Shown piece after piece: positions 7,667-15,832 of a DNA stretch of 64,000 bases. The notes under the pieces are model-generated. The model had not been told where the DNA came from, searched no databases, and saw nothing but the letters and a program-made list of their open reading frames with translations. The stretch comes from Bin87 sp034423115. Its GTDB lineage: Bacteria > Chloroflexota > Dehalococcoidia > Lucifugimonadales > UBA3495. The stretch covers positions 30,705 to 94,704 of the forward strand of contig DAOUJD010000083.1 of assembly GCA_034423115.1 (NCBI GenBank), given 5' to 3'. Each line of letters opens with the position of its first letter. Positions within the stretch are counted from its first letter, which is position 1. Both the position numbers and the translations under genes were made by a program.

Positions 7667-7806
7667 GGTTGAGCGACGGCGATAAGCGTGTTGCGTTTTG
7701 TCTAGGCGCCAATGACTTCCTGAGCGCCCGCTAAGACTTAAATGTATCCATGCGGGGAACAACATCGTAGCGTCTACGGAACACTGGAACATGGCGGCTC
7801 TCCAAA

Positions 7807-8913
7807 ATGAACTCGTGGATGATCGGGATTTGGGCGGTAGTGCTCTTGTTGCTACTGATCGTGGCGTTTGCATCGGGCCCATTTTCGGTATTCAAGATGC
7901 TAGAAAACTCGGGGCAAGAGGCGAATGGCCGGAGTAGGATGGTGGTAATTGAGTCCGCTGATGCTTTGAATGAGGAGGAAATCAACCGAATATCTAGTGA
8001 GATACGAAGCCAATATTTGGATCAACGCGCAGAAAGCATTACTTGGTGGCTCATGGCCGTCGGAGTATCGTTTGCGTTCCTAACGGTGTTGGTGACGGCG
8101 GTAGGAATTGTCATAGTAGTGGCTGGGTTGTTCGGAACGCGGTGGTTTAGGGAAATTTTGGCTGACGCTAGGCAATCCGCTGATGACGCGCGAAAAAGTG
8201 CGACAGAAGCTGCGCAGAATGCGGCGCGCACTGGGGAACTGACCCACCAGGTCCTACAAGATGCACATGTCGTACACCAGAATAGAATGGAGTCGGAATC
8301 CGATGTTGCTTCGTCTGAACCTGGGGAGCCAGATGATGAGACCAACGCGATAACCGCAAGACCTGAACAAACTGACTCCCTAGTTGAGCAAGCCATTGCT
8401 GATGCGACGCGGTTTAGGGAACAGGGAAATAATCCGGCGGCCATTGAGAAATGGCAAGCTGTGGGCAGTATTTTGGAGACCACAGACAGCGAGCGGGCGG
8501 CCGTGGCGTGGGCGCGCGCCGCGTACTTGCTGTCCCAGCAAAACGATCGCTTGTCTGCCATTTCATTTTACAGTCGAGCCTTGTTTGCTAACCCTGAATA
8601 TGCCCTTGCGTACTACAACCGAGGTGTTGCGAAGTCTGCGTTGGGGAGGCGCGAGGAAGCGATAGCGGACTATGACGGGGCGATTCGGATCAATCCTGAA
8701 TATGCCTCCGCGTACAACAACCGAGGTGTTGCGAAGTCTGAGTTGGGGAGGCGCGAGGAAGCGATAGAGGACTATGATGAGGCTATTCGCATCAATCCTG
8801 ATCATGCGCGTGCGTACAACAACCGAGGCATCGCTAAGTCCGCTTTAGGGCAACATGAGGAAGCCAAAGCGGACTTTGATGAAGCTGTTCGTATTGACCC
8901 CAGTTATGGTTAG
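7807..8913 (+). CDS. Membrane-anchored TPR protein, probably shortened at its C-terminus
   Basis: A 368-residue protein with an N-terminal membrane helix (WAVVLLLLLIVAFA), a second hydrophobic hairpin (about 78-108), a coiled linker with Ala-rich helices (about 112-160), an acidic linker, and tetratricopeptide repeats from about residue 215 to the end. The last three TPRs (for example YNNRGVAKSELGRREEAIEDYDEAIRINP) are near-identical 34-residue units. TPRs mediate protein contacts; no catalytic domain is visible. The frame stops at TAG 8911-8913 a few residues into what looks like the next TPR, and weak TPR-like coding resemblance continues for about 20 bp after the stop. The gene stands alone with a probable promoter at 7658. 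Confidence 0.75.
   Translation: MNSWMIGIWAVVLLLLLIVAFASGPFSVFKMLENSGQEANGRSRMVVIESADALNEEEINRISSEIRSQYLDQRAESITWWLMAVGVSFAFLTVLVTAVGIVIVVAGLFGTRWFREILADARQSADDARKSATEAAQNAARTGELTHQVLQDAHVVHQNRMESESDVASSEPGEPDDETNAITARPEQTDSLVEQAIADATRFREQGNNPAAIEKWQAVGSILETTDSERAAVAWARAAYLLSQQNDRLSAISFYSRALFANPEYALAYYNRGVAKSALGRREEAIADYDGAIRINPEYASAYNNRGVAKSELGRREEAIEDYDEAIRINPDHARAYNNRGIAKSALGQHEEAKADFDEAVRIDPSYG
8617..8910 (+). repeat. Tandem 102-bp TPR-encoding repeat
   Basis: About 2.9 units of 102 bp (8617-8718, 8719-8820, 8821-8910), each encoding one 34-residue TPR. The first two units are nearly identical at DNA level, the third more diverged. Confidence 0.7.
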
Positions 8914-9348
8914 CTTGGGTATGATCGGGGCTAGATTTTGAGCTTGCCCCGTTGCACTACTGAATCGGTGAATCTTCTGAGAACACACCGTGTCAGCCAA
9001 AATTCGGTATGCTGTGAAAAACTTCATCCTATACGATGCTTTGGGTTCAAGAGTTTGATGAAGTGGGCGATACGACCTCACATAATTTACCACCTGTCGT
9101 CCCGGACGCGTTTCCACGGACCGTTCCTTCTGCCAGTGTTCCATAGCCGGTTTTTGACAGTAGGGGCGGTTCGGGGTAGCATAATTAAGCGGCATTCTCG
9201 CATTTTCAATCCGGCGCCGGCTCAACCACGTTGGAACCCACAGCCCTTCCGCCATCAGCGGCATCCGCACCTGATGGCTTGTGTTTTAATGGTGGCTAAC
9301 ACTCCAAAAGCCGCGCTGTGAACCATCCTGCCCATCGGGAGAACAACC
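8914..9348. other. 435-bp gap without a supportable gene
   Basis: Short open frames exist on both strands but none has a Shine-Dalgarno sequence, a recognisable family or consistent codon use. The first roughly 20 bp resemble a decayed TPR repeat (frame LGYDRG after the stop). The stretch is more AT-rich than its surroundings. Confidence 0.5.
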
Positions 9349-11652
9349 TTGACCAGCCCGACCACCAACTCCACCGATCGAGCCGATGGCAAGTCGCCGT
9401 TGTCCGGTCCGGATATCGTCCCTGAATTTGAAGCGGCCCTGACTCGCCTGTGCGCCGTGGCGCGTCAGGGTCAGCGCACGGACAGTCCGCTTTACAATCC
9501 GTCCGAGGAATGGATCGTCGGCAAGATGCCGATCTTCCAGGATTTGCCGGCCGAGGTACAGTCGGAGTTGCTGGCGCAGGCGCACGAGTTGGAGGCCGAA
9601 GCGGTAGAGGCCAACGCAGCCGGCCGGGCGTCGAGCAAAGTGTGGCCGGAGACGGTGTTTCGTCTGGACAACGGCGGTTTGGCGTTTTTCAGCCAGTTGG
9701 GCGTGGTGCGACGACCCGACCTCACGCAGTATTTCGTGGAGGGGTTCACCCGCAATCGCGACGCGCTGGCGTTCTCCGAGGACAACCAGCGACTCTTCAC
9801 CCAGGTATTCCACCAGGTATGCGACAAGATGGAGGCCAGTTTCGCCAGCGGCGAGGGCATCGTGCAGACCGACCGGCAGATTTGCGACGCGCCCGGCCGG
9901 TCTTTTCACGCGCGGCAGTTGCTGTTCGGCACGCGGTACATGCAGGCGCCGTACATGTGGCGGCGACTGACGTTTGAACTGCCGCGGGACCAGTGGCAGG
10001 AATCGCCGGATATCCTGGAGGTGTCGGTGCCGCACTGGATGGACGATCTGGGTTTGGACGACGGGCTCAAAAACCAGCTGCAGGATGCGGGCATAACGCA
10101 GTTGGTGTTCAAAGCGCCGACGCGGGGGCTGTCGCTGCACTTCGGGTTCGACTACGTGGGCGAGCACAAGATGGGTCCGCTGTCCATCGCCATGCACCAG
10201 GTGAAACAGAACAACGGGCTGGCGGTGCAGGCGGCCCTGAGCATGGCGCGGGCGTGGACGCTGGACGGCGATCTTACCAACACCGCGCTGGTAACTGTTG
10301 GGCCGTCGCTGCACGGCAAGAGCACGTTGACCATCATGGTGGAGCTGGCGAACAGCGAGTTGGCCGGCATCCTGAACCTGCCGCACGACCCCGAGGAAGG
10401 GGTTTACCCGATGAACGATGACATCGTGCTGCTGCAGCCGCTGGATGAGCCAATACCCAGCCGGCTACACGGCAGCAGCGCGCTGATCTCCCACGCCATC
10501 GACGGGACGGAGAACAATTTTTATGCGGTACCGTTTGGCCTGACTCGGGACGACGATCCCATCACCTACGACGTGCTGCGAGGCGCGCCCGGCGTGACCA
10601 CGGCGGACGAGACGCTGGAAAACGTTCCGGTCAAAGTCGAGAGCCAGGAGCCCAACTACCTGGAGAATCCGGTGCGCAACATGCGGATGATCCTATCGCG
10701 GCGCGGGTTGCTGCAGCGAAAGGGAGCCCAGGGGCTGATCGGGAAAATCACCGACGGGCGGCTGTCCGATTCGGTGCATGTGCCCATGGAGAGCACCAAC
10801 CGGGTCTTCTGGCAGGAGGTGATGCGACAGAACACGGTGATACCGCCGCTGCGCCGCCTGAGCCTGGAGCAGTACATTCGCGTGCTGATGTACGGTGAGG
10901 CGGTGCAGATGGGCGCAGCCATCGGAGCGATTGGCCGGCCGTACGTGGAATATTTCTCCGACCCGTTCATCATCGGTCTGGAAGACGAAAATGCCAACCT
11001 GCTGTACCACGTTCTGCAGCAGCTTTCTTGGGGCGGGATGCCGCAGCAGTACTACGCTTTCAACACCGGCGGCGTCGGGGCGGACAGCAACGAAGAGGCG
11101 TCGGGTTCCCGGTACCTCAATATCCCCCGCGAGTTGACCATGCTGCTACAGGAGGCACTGCTGCGGAACGCCGTCAAGTTCGAATACGACGGCGTGCTGC
11201 GGTCCGAGGTGGCGGTAGCGGTGATGGACGCCGGGGGCAACGAGGTGCTGGATCTGCGGGAGAAGTGGCTGCCCATCAACATCTACGGCGAGGATGACTA
11301 CGCCGGTCGGGTGCGGGAACTGATGCACCGGCGGTACTACGGCCGGGACCAGCAGGACAAGGCCGGTATCCTGCGGTACACCAAGGTGGTCAACACCGTT
11401 CTGGATATAACGGACGTTCCGGCTCCGGCCGACGAGCGGGAACTGTCATGGCTGCTGTCGTTCTACTGGTCGCTGGATCAGGCATACGAAACGCTGGCGG
11501 AAACGGCTGCGCATCGAAGCCAAGGCATGCGACCGGTGGCGTACCAGCTAAACGAGTTGCAGCGCAAGTACCGCGACGGTTTGCAGGCGGGTTTGTCGGT
11601 TGATGTGGCGGGCCGGCAGCGTTTGGCCGAGTTGGGGCTGCGAGCAGAATAG
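9349..11652 (+). CDS. Long phosphoenolpyruvate carboxykinase (ATP)-like protein
   Basis: A 767-residue protein whose middle and C-terminal parts resemble ATP-dependent PEP carboxykinase. A P-loop-like VGPSLHGKSTLT (about 325-336) stands where PEPCK has GLSGTGKTTL; it is followed by MNDDIVLLQP, an ETLENVPV segment comparable to the AVLENV of PEPCK, and FNTGGVGAD comparable to its NTG(W) motif. Classical enzymes are about 530-550 residues, so roughly 230 residues are added, mainly N-terminal. The key P-loop Thr-Gly-Lys-Thr is Leu-His-Gly-Lys-Ser here. It may be a divergent PEPCK or a kinase of changed specificity. Start TTG 9349 has GGGAGA 6 nt upstream. Confidence 0.6.
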   Translation: MTSPTTNSTDRADGKSPLSGPDIVPEFEAALTRLCAVARQGQRTDSPLYNPSEEWIVGKMPIFQDLPAEVQSELLAQAHELEAEAVEANAAGRASSKVWPETVFRLDNGGLAFFSQLGVVRRPDLTQYFVEGFTRNRDALAFSEDNQRLFTQVFHQVCDKMEASFASGEGIVQTDRQICDAPGRSFHARQLLFGTRYMQAPYMWRRLTFELPRDQWQESPDILEVSVPHWMDDLGLDDGLKNQLQDAGITQLVFKAPTRGLSLHFGFDYVGEHKMGPLSIAMHQVKQNNGLAVQAALSMARAWTLDGDLTNTALVTVGPSLHGKSTLTIMVELANSELAGILNLPHDPEEGVYPMNDDIVLLQPLDEPIPSRLHGSSALISHAIDGTENNFYAVPFGLTRDDDPITYDVLRGAPGVTTADETLENVPVKVESQEPNYLENPVRNMRMILSRRGLLQRKGAQGLIGKITDGRLSDSVHVPMESTNRVFWQEVMRQNTVIPPLRRLSLEQYIRVLMYGEAVQMGAAIGAIGRPYVEYFSDPFIIGLEDENANLLYHVLQQLSWGGMPQQYYAFNTGGVGADSNEEASGSRYLNIPRELTMLLQEALLRNAVKFEYDGVLRSEVAVAVMDAGGNEVLDLREKWLPINIYGEDDYAGRVRELMHRRYYGRDQQDKAGILRYTKVVNTVLDITDVPAPADERELSWLLSFYWSLDQAYETLAETAAHRSQGMRPVAYQLNELQRKYRDGLQAGLSVDVAGRQRLAELGLRAE

Positions 11653-11661
11653 CGGGCGATC

Positions 11662-12081
11662 ATGGGCCAGCTTGAACTGATGATTGCGTTGGTGGGGTTC
11701 GTTGGCACGAACGCCGTGGTTATGGCGGGCATCGTTGGGGCTGTGCTGTATCTTCGGGCCGACGCCAGAGCCAACCGCCAGGAATGGAGAGCCGAGTCGG
11801 AAGCCAACCGTCAGGAATGGAAAGCCGAGTTGGCCGAGTTTAGGACCTCGGTTACCGATGCCATCAACCAACTGAGTCAGCGTGTCGGTGCACTCGAAAC
11901 CAGGGTCGCCGCGCTCGACACAAGAGTTGAAGCTTCGGAGGAGAAACTCTCCGCGCAGGCCGAACGCAACCACCGGGAGTTGCTCATCAGGCTTGCTTTT
12001 CACCATCATGGCGACGGTCGCTATCCGGTAGCGCCGGCGTCAGACCCTGATCCGGTAGATCCTACTGACAGCGATCGATAA
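11662..12081 (+). CDS. Small membrane-anchored coiled-coil protein
   Basis: A 139-residue protein with one N-terminal membrane segment (MIALVGFVGTNAVVMAGIVGAV), then a charged coiled coil (about 30-115) with repeated NRQEWRAESEA and VGALETRVAALDTRVEA segments, and a His/Pro/Asp-rich tail. No known domain beyond coiled coil. It starts 9 bp after the PEPCK-like gene and ends 30 bp before malate synthase, so it sits within a carbon-metabolism transcript, perhaps only by position. The architecture parallels the 5680-6312 protein, suggesting a lineage-specific family of membrane coils. Confidence 0.6.
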   Translation: MGQLELMIALVGFVGTNAVVMAGIVGAVLYLRADARANRQEWRAESEANRQEWKAELAEFRTSVTDAINQLSQRVGALETRVAALDTRVEASEEKLSAQAERNHRELLIRLAFHHHGDGRYPVAPASDPDPVDPTDSDR

Positions 12082-12111
12082 CCAGCATTCATCCAATCAG
12101 GACAAGTGAGA

Positions 12112-13689
12112 ATGGCAGACAGCAACGTTCAGATCCTCGGCCCCGTGCCGGCACACTACGCAGAAGTTGTTACGGACGACGCCCTCGGGTTCGTCGCCGA
12201 GTTGCACCGCAATTTCGAGACCACTCGCCGGCGGTTGATGGACGCCCGCAAGCGTCGGCAGGCGGAGATTGACGCGGGAGCATCGCCGGACTTTCTGACG
12301 GAAACCCGGAGCGTGCGTGAGGGAGACTGGCGGGTGCGGCCGGCGCCGTCTGATCTGATCAACCGCCGTGTGGAGATCACGGGGCCGTCGTCGAACCGGC
12401 GGATGGTGATCAACGCGCTGAACTGCGGGGCGCAGGTCTACATGACCGACTTTGAGGACGCCCACTCGCCGGCATGGCTCCCGACGCTGGACGGGCAGTT
12501 GAACGTTCGGGACGCGTACCGACGCACCATCAGCGACGAGACAGCCGATGGACGCCAATATCAATTGAACGACGAGACGGCCACGCTATGTGTGCGCCCG
12601 CGGGGTCTGCACCTGATGGAGCGGCACGTGCTGGTGGATGGCGAAGCCGTGGCCGGGAGTTTTTTCGATTTCGGGCTGACCATCTATCACAATCGGGTTG
12701 CGCAGCAGAGCCACGGAACCGGGCCGTACTACTATCTGCCAAAACTCCAATCGTATCTTGAGGCGCGGCTGTGGAATGACGTGTTCAAATACGCGGAAGA
12801 GCGACTGGACATTCCGCAGGGCAGCATCAGCCCGACGGTGCTGATCGAGCACATCCTGGCGGCTTTTGAGATGGAAGAAATTCTTTACGAATTTCGGGAA
12901 CGGCCAGCAGGTCTGAACCTGGGGCGTTGGGACTATATCTTCAGCGTGATCAAGGTGTTCAACAACCGTCGGGATATGGTTTTCCCCGACCGGGCGCAGG
13001 TTACGATGGCGACCCATTTCCTGACGTCCGCCGCGCACCTGCTGGTGAACACGTGCCATCGACGGGGAGCCCACGCGCTGGGGGGCATGTCCGCTTTCAT
13101 CCCCCGCCGCGACGACGAAGCAGCGAATGAGGCAGCGTTCGCCCAGGTGCGTTCCGACAAGCAGCGGGAGGCCGACCAGGGCTTTGATGGAGCGTGGGTG
13201 GCCCACCCTGGCCTGGTGCCGCCGGTGCTGGATGTTTTCCAGTCGGCGTTCTCCACTGAGAACCAATTGTCTGTCATTCCGGAGGTTCGGATCGCGCCGG
13301 ACGACCTGCTGGCGGTGCCGGAGGGACAGATCACCGAGGCGGGGCTGCGCAATAACATCAGCGTGGCGTTGCAGTACGTCGACGCGTGGACGCGTGGCAA
13401 CGGCGCCGTGGCGATATACGGCTTGATGGAAGACGCCGCTACCGCCGAGATCTCACGCTCGCAGCTATGGCAGTGGCTGCGCCATGGCGCATCGCTGGAC
13501 GACGGCCGACCCGTAACCGCCGAGCTTTACCGGCAGGTACGTGCGGAGGAAGCCGCGGCTTTGGTGGGCCAGCGGGGTCAGGAAAACGCCGGCTCGCTGG
13601 ACAAAGCGGTGGAGCTGCTGGATGAGATCGTGTTGTCCGAGGATTTCGTCGAATTCCTCACGCTGCCCGGCTACCGTTATCTGGACTGA
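12112..13689 (+). CDS. aceB: Malate synthase A
   Basis: A 525-residue malate synthase of the A type, condensing glyoxylate and acetyl-CoA to malate in the glyoxylate shunt. Diagnostic segments are RVEITGPSSNRRMVINALNCGA, YMTDFEDAHSP (metal-ligand Glu/Asp), LPKLQSYLEARLW, GSISPTVLIEHI, LNLGRWDYIFS (catalytic Arg and Asp region) and LGGMSAFIPRR. I chose ATG 12112, with AGGA 9 nt upstream; a GTG at 12106 is in frame. Isocitrate lyase is not in the window. It follows the PEPCK-like gene, a pairing that makes sense for growth on C2 units or fatty acids, and precedes the Uma2 cluster by 18 bp. Confidence 0.95.
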   Translation: MADSNVQILGPVPAHYAEVVTDDALGFVAELHRNFETTRRRLMDARKRRQAEIDAGASPDFLTETRSVREGDWRVRPAPSDLINRRVEITGPSSNRRMVINALNCGAQVYMTDFEDAHSPAWLPTLDGQLNVRDAYRRTISDETADGRQYQLNDETATLCVRPRGLHLMERHVLVDGEAVAGSFFDFGLTIYHNRVAQQSHGTGPYYYLPKLQSYLEARLWNDVFKYAEERLDIPQGSISPTVLIEHILAAFEMEEILYEFRERPAGLNLGRWDYIFSVIKVFNNRRDMVFPDRAQVTMATHFLTSAAHLLVNTCHRRGAHALGGMSAFIPRRDDEAANEAAFAQVRSDKQREADQGFDGAWVAHPGLVPPVLDVFQSAFSTENQLSVIPEVRIAPDDLLAVPEGQITEAGLRNNISVALQYVDAWTRGNGAVAIYGLMEDAATAEISRSQLWQWLRHGASLDDGRPVTAELYRQVRAEEAAALVGQRGQENAGSLDKAVELLDEIVLSEDFVEFLTLPGYRYLD

Positions 13690-13707
13690 CGCAGAGGTCT
13701 GATCTCC

Positions 13708-14424
13708 ATGGCAACGACAGCCGTCACCGAGCAGGTGGCTGCCACCATCAGCGACGCGAGTGGCGAACTGACCCATCCGGTGTCGGTGAACATCAAGCCC
13801 ATCCTGGACTCCGTGGCCGGCAAGTTGACGGACGAGGAGATTGACCAGTGGTTCGTGGACCTCGAAAAGGCCAACGAGGAAAATGGCCTCCACCTGGAGA
13901 TGACCTGCGACGGGGAGTTGATAATCAGTCCCATGGTGAACCGCGATGGGTCGAAAGCAGAGGTCGAATTGGGTGTGGACTTGGGCCTTTGGACAAGGGA
14001 TTATGGTGGTGAATGCCATGGAGCGAACGCCAATATGCGTCTGCCGGACGGCTCCCGGATACGCCCGGACGCTTTGTGGTTGTCTCCTGAGCAGGTGGCC
14101 TCCTTGCCTCCAGTTTCCGAAGGAGGGGCAATAACCGTTTGTCCTACGTTTGTGACCGAAATCGTGTCGTGGACGAACACGCTGCCGCCTTTGCAGCGCA
14201 AGATGGAGCGTTACATCGCCAACGGGGCGCAGTTGGGTTGGCTGATTGATCCTTACCGACGGCAGGTGCACGTTTACCGGCCCGGGGTTGATGTGGAGAT
14301 ACTGGATGATCCTGAAACGGTGAGCGGTGATCCGGTGATGCCGGGGTTTGTGTTCGGGGTGCGTGAGCGGATATTCGCGTTGCACGCAGATGCTGAGGTG
14401 CGTAGCGATGACGACGACCCTTAG
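13708..14424 (+). CDS. Uma2 family protein, tandem copy 1 (frameshifted end)
   Basis: A 238-residue member of the Uma2 (DUF820) family, which has a PD-(D/E)xK nuclease-like fold but no proven function. The core is visible: SRIRPDALWLS (Asp), VTEIVS (Glu), and RKMERYIANGAQLGWLIDP with the usual Lys and the G-x-x-x-x-W-x-x-D-P ending. It is the first of three tandem paralogues. Its C-terminus differs from copy 2: a single-base loss (GAGGT versus GAAGGT, near 14396) makes it read through the copy-2-type stop and end in AEVRSDDDDP, overlapping copy 2 by 17 bp. The stretch at about residues 77-100 differs strongly between copies. Confidence 0.82.
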   Translation: MATTAVTEQVAATISDASGELTHPVSVNIKPILDSVAGKLTDEEIDQWFVDLEKANEENGLHLEMTCDGELIISPMVNRDGSKAEVELGVDLGLWTRDYGGECHGANANMRLPDGSRIRPDALWLSPEQVASLPPVSEGGAITVCPTFVTEIVSWTNTLPPLQRKMERYIANGAQLGWLIDPYRRQVHVYRPGVDVEILDDPETVSGDPVMPGFVFGVRERIFALHADAEVRSDDDDP

Positions 14425-15103
14425 CCAGCGATCAGCGCGTCGCGCGGATGATGCCGAGGTTGAACTGACCCATCCGGTGTCGGTGAACATCAAGCCCATC
14501 CTGGACTCCGTGGCCGGCAAGTTGACGGACGAGGAGATCGACCAGTGGTTCGTGGACCTCGAAAAGGCCAACGAGGAGCACGGCTTGCACCTGGAGATGA
14601 CCTGCGACGGGGAGTTGATAATCAGTCCGATGGTGAATCGCGATGGCGGGATGGCTGAGGGCCAGTTTTTTGTTCGGTTGTTCGTTTGGGCCGAGGCGCA
14701 CGCAGGAGAAGCATACGGTCCCAACGCGAATATGCGTCTGCCGGACGGCTCTCGGATACGCCCTGATGCTTTGTGGTTGTCCCCTGAGCAGGTGGCCTCC
14801 TTGCCTCCGGTCTCCGAAGGAGGGGCTATCACCGTATGTCCCGCGTTTGTGGCCGAGATCGTCTCGAGTACTGATACTCTACCGCCGTTGCAGCGCAAGA
14901 TGGAGCGTTACATCGCCAATGGGGCGCAGTTGGGTTGGCTGATTGATCCTTACCGACGGCAGGTGCACGTGTACGGGCCCGGAGTGGATGTGGATATCTT
15001 GGAAGACCCGGAAACGATGAGCGGTGATCCGGTGATGCCGGGGTTCGTGTTCGCGGTGCGCGAGCGGATATTCGCGTTGCACGCAGATGCTGAAGGTGCG
15101 TAG
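14408..15103 (+). CDS. Uma2 family protein, tandem copy 2
   Basis: A 231-residue paralogue of the neighbouring Uma2 proteins, with the same SRIRPDALWLS, VAEIVS and RKMERYIANGAQLGWLIDP core. I chose ATG 14408 (MTTTLSQRSARR) because copy 3 begins the same way (MATTALSQRSARR). The segment after NRDGG is unlike copies 1 and 3 (AEGQFFVRLFVWAEAHAGEAYG), while flanking DNA is almost identical. The frame ends AEGA and the next copy starts 2 bp later. Family function is unknown; the PD-(D/E)xK residues suggest nuclease ancestry. Confidence 0.82.
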   Translation: MTTTLSQRSARRADDAEVELTHPVSVNIKPILDSVAGKLTDEEIDQWFVDLEKANEEHGLHLEMTCDGELIISPMVNRDGGMAEGQFFVRLFVWAEAHAGEAYGPNANMRLPDGSRIRPDALWLSPEQVASLPPVSEGGAITVCPAFVAEIVSSTDTLPPLQRKMERYIANGAQLGWLIDPYRRQVHVYGPGVDVDILEDPETMSGDPVMPGFVFAVRERIFALHADAEGA

Positions 15104-15105
15104 CG

Positions 15106-15801
15106 ATGGCGACGACGGCCCTTAGCCAGCGATCAGCGCGTCGCGCGGATGATGCCGAGGTTGAACTGACGCACCCCGTGTCGGTGAACATCAAACCCAT
15201 CCTGGACTCCGTGGCCGGCAAGATGACGGACGAGGAGATCGACCAGTGGTTTGTCGACCTCGAAAAGGCCAACGAGGAAAACGGCCTACACCTGGAGATG
15301 ACCTGCGATGGGGAGTTGATAATCAGTCCGATGGTGAACCGAAGCGGCGGACGAGCCGAATTCAGACTGGCAGTCGCGCTGGGCAACTGGGAAGAATCGA
15401 ATGGCGGAGAAGCATACGGGCCCAACGCGAATACCCGCTTGCCGGATGGATCTCGCATACGTCCGGATGCATTGTGGTTGTCGCCGGAACAGATGGCCGG
15501 GCTACCCCCCGCTGGAGAAAATAGGGCCATCACAGTGTGTCCTGCGTTCGTGGCTGAGATCGTTTCCGGCACTGATACGTTGCCGCCGTTGCAGCGCAAG
15601 ATGGAGCGTTACATGGTCAACGGGGCGCAGTTGGGGTGGCTGATCGATCCTTACCGACGGCAGGTGCACGTGTACCGGCCTGGCGCGGATGTGGAAGTGC
15701 TGGAAGACCCGGAAGCGGTGAGCGGAGATCCGGTGATGCCAGGGTTCGTGTTCGAGGTCAGACAACGTATATTCGCTCTACACGAAGCCCCCGCGACGTA
15801 G
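15106..15801 (+). CDS. Uma2 family protein, tandem copy 3
   Basis: A 231-residue third tandem Uma2 paralogue. It keeps RIRPDALWLS, VAEIVS and RKMERYMVNGAQLGWLIDP, and differs most from the others in the segment after NRSGG (AEFRLAVALGNWEESNGG) and in AGLPPAGENRAITVCPAF. Start ATG 15106 follows the copy-2 stop by 2 bp. The downstream exonuclease gene starts 31 bp after its stop. The three copies are contiguous with malate synthase upstream, so a single transcript is possible. Confidence 0.82.
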   Translation: MATTALSQRSARRADDAEVELTHPVSVNIKPILDSVAGKMTDEEIDQWFVDLEKANEENGLHLEMTCDGELIISPMVNRSGGRAEFRLAVALGNWEESNGGEAYGPNANTRLPDGSRIRPDALWLSPEQMAGLPPAGENRAITVCPAFVAEIVSGTDTLPPLQRKMERYMVNGAQLGWLIDPYRRQVHVYRPGADVEVLEDPEAVSGDPVMPGFVFEVRQRIFALHEAPAT

Positions 15802-15832
15802 TGTCCGCGCTGCGGACCTTCGGTGCGCCGTT

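Larger units (their letters stand above)
13708..15801 (+). repeat. Tandem gene triplication (unit about 700 bp)
   Basis: Three head-to-tail units of about 700 bp. The 5' part (from GAACTGACCCATCCGGTG) and the 3' part (from the GATCCTTACCGACGGCAGG segment) are nearly identical between units. The central roughly 100 bp (13936-14040 in unit 1) differ far more, giving a conserved-variable-conserved mosaic. Confidence 0.8.

Noticed and set aside
8938..9321. Plus-strand frame of 127 codons in the gap before the PEPCK-like gene
   Set aside because: No ribosome-binding site, no family match and unlike the codon use of neighbouring genes.
13465..14898. Long minus-strand reading frame of 477 codons opposite malate synthase and the Uma2 genes
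   Set aside because: It is antisense to well-supported genes, has no family resemblance, and its repeats simply mirror the Uma2 duplication.
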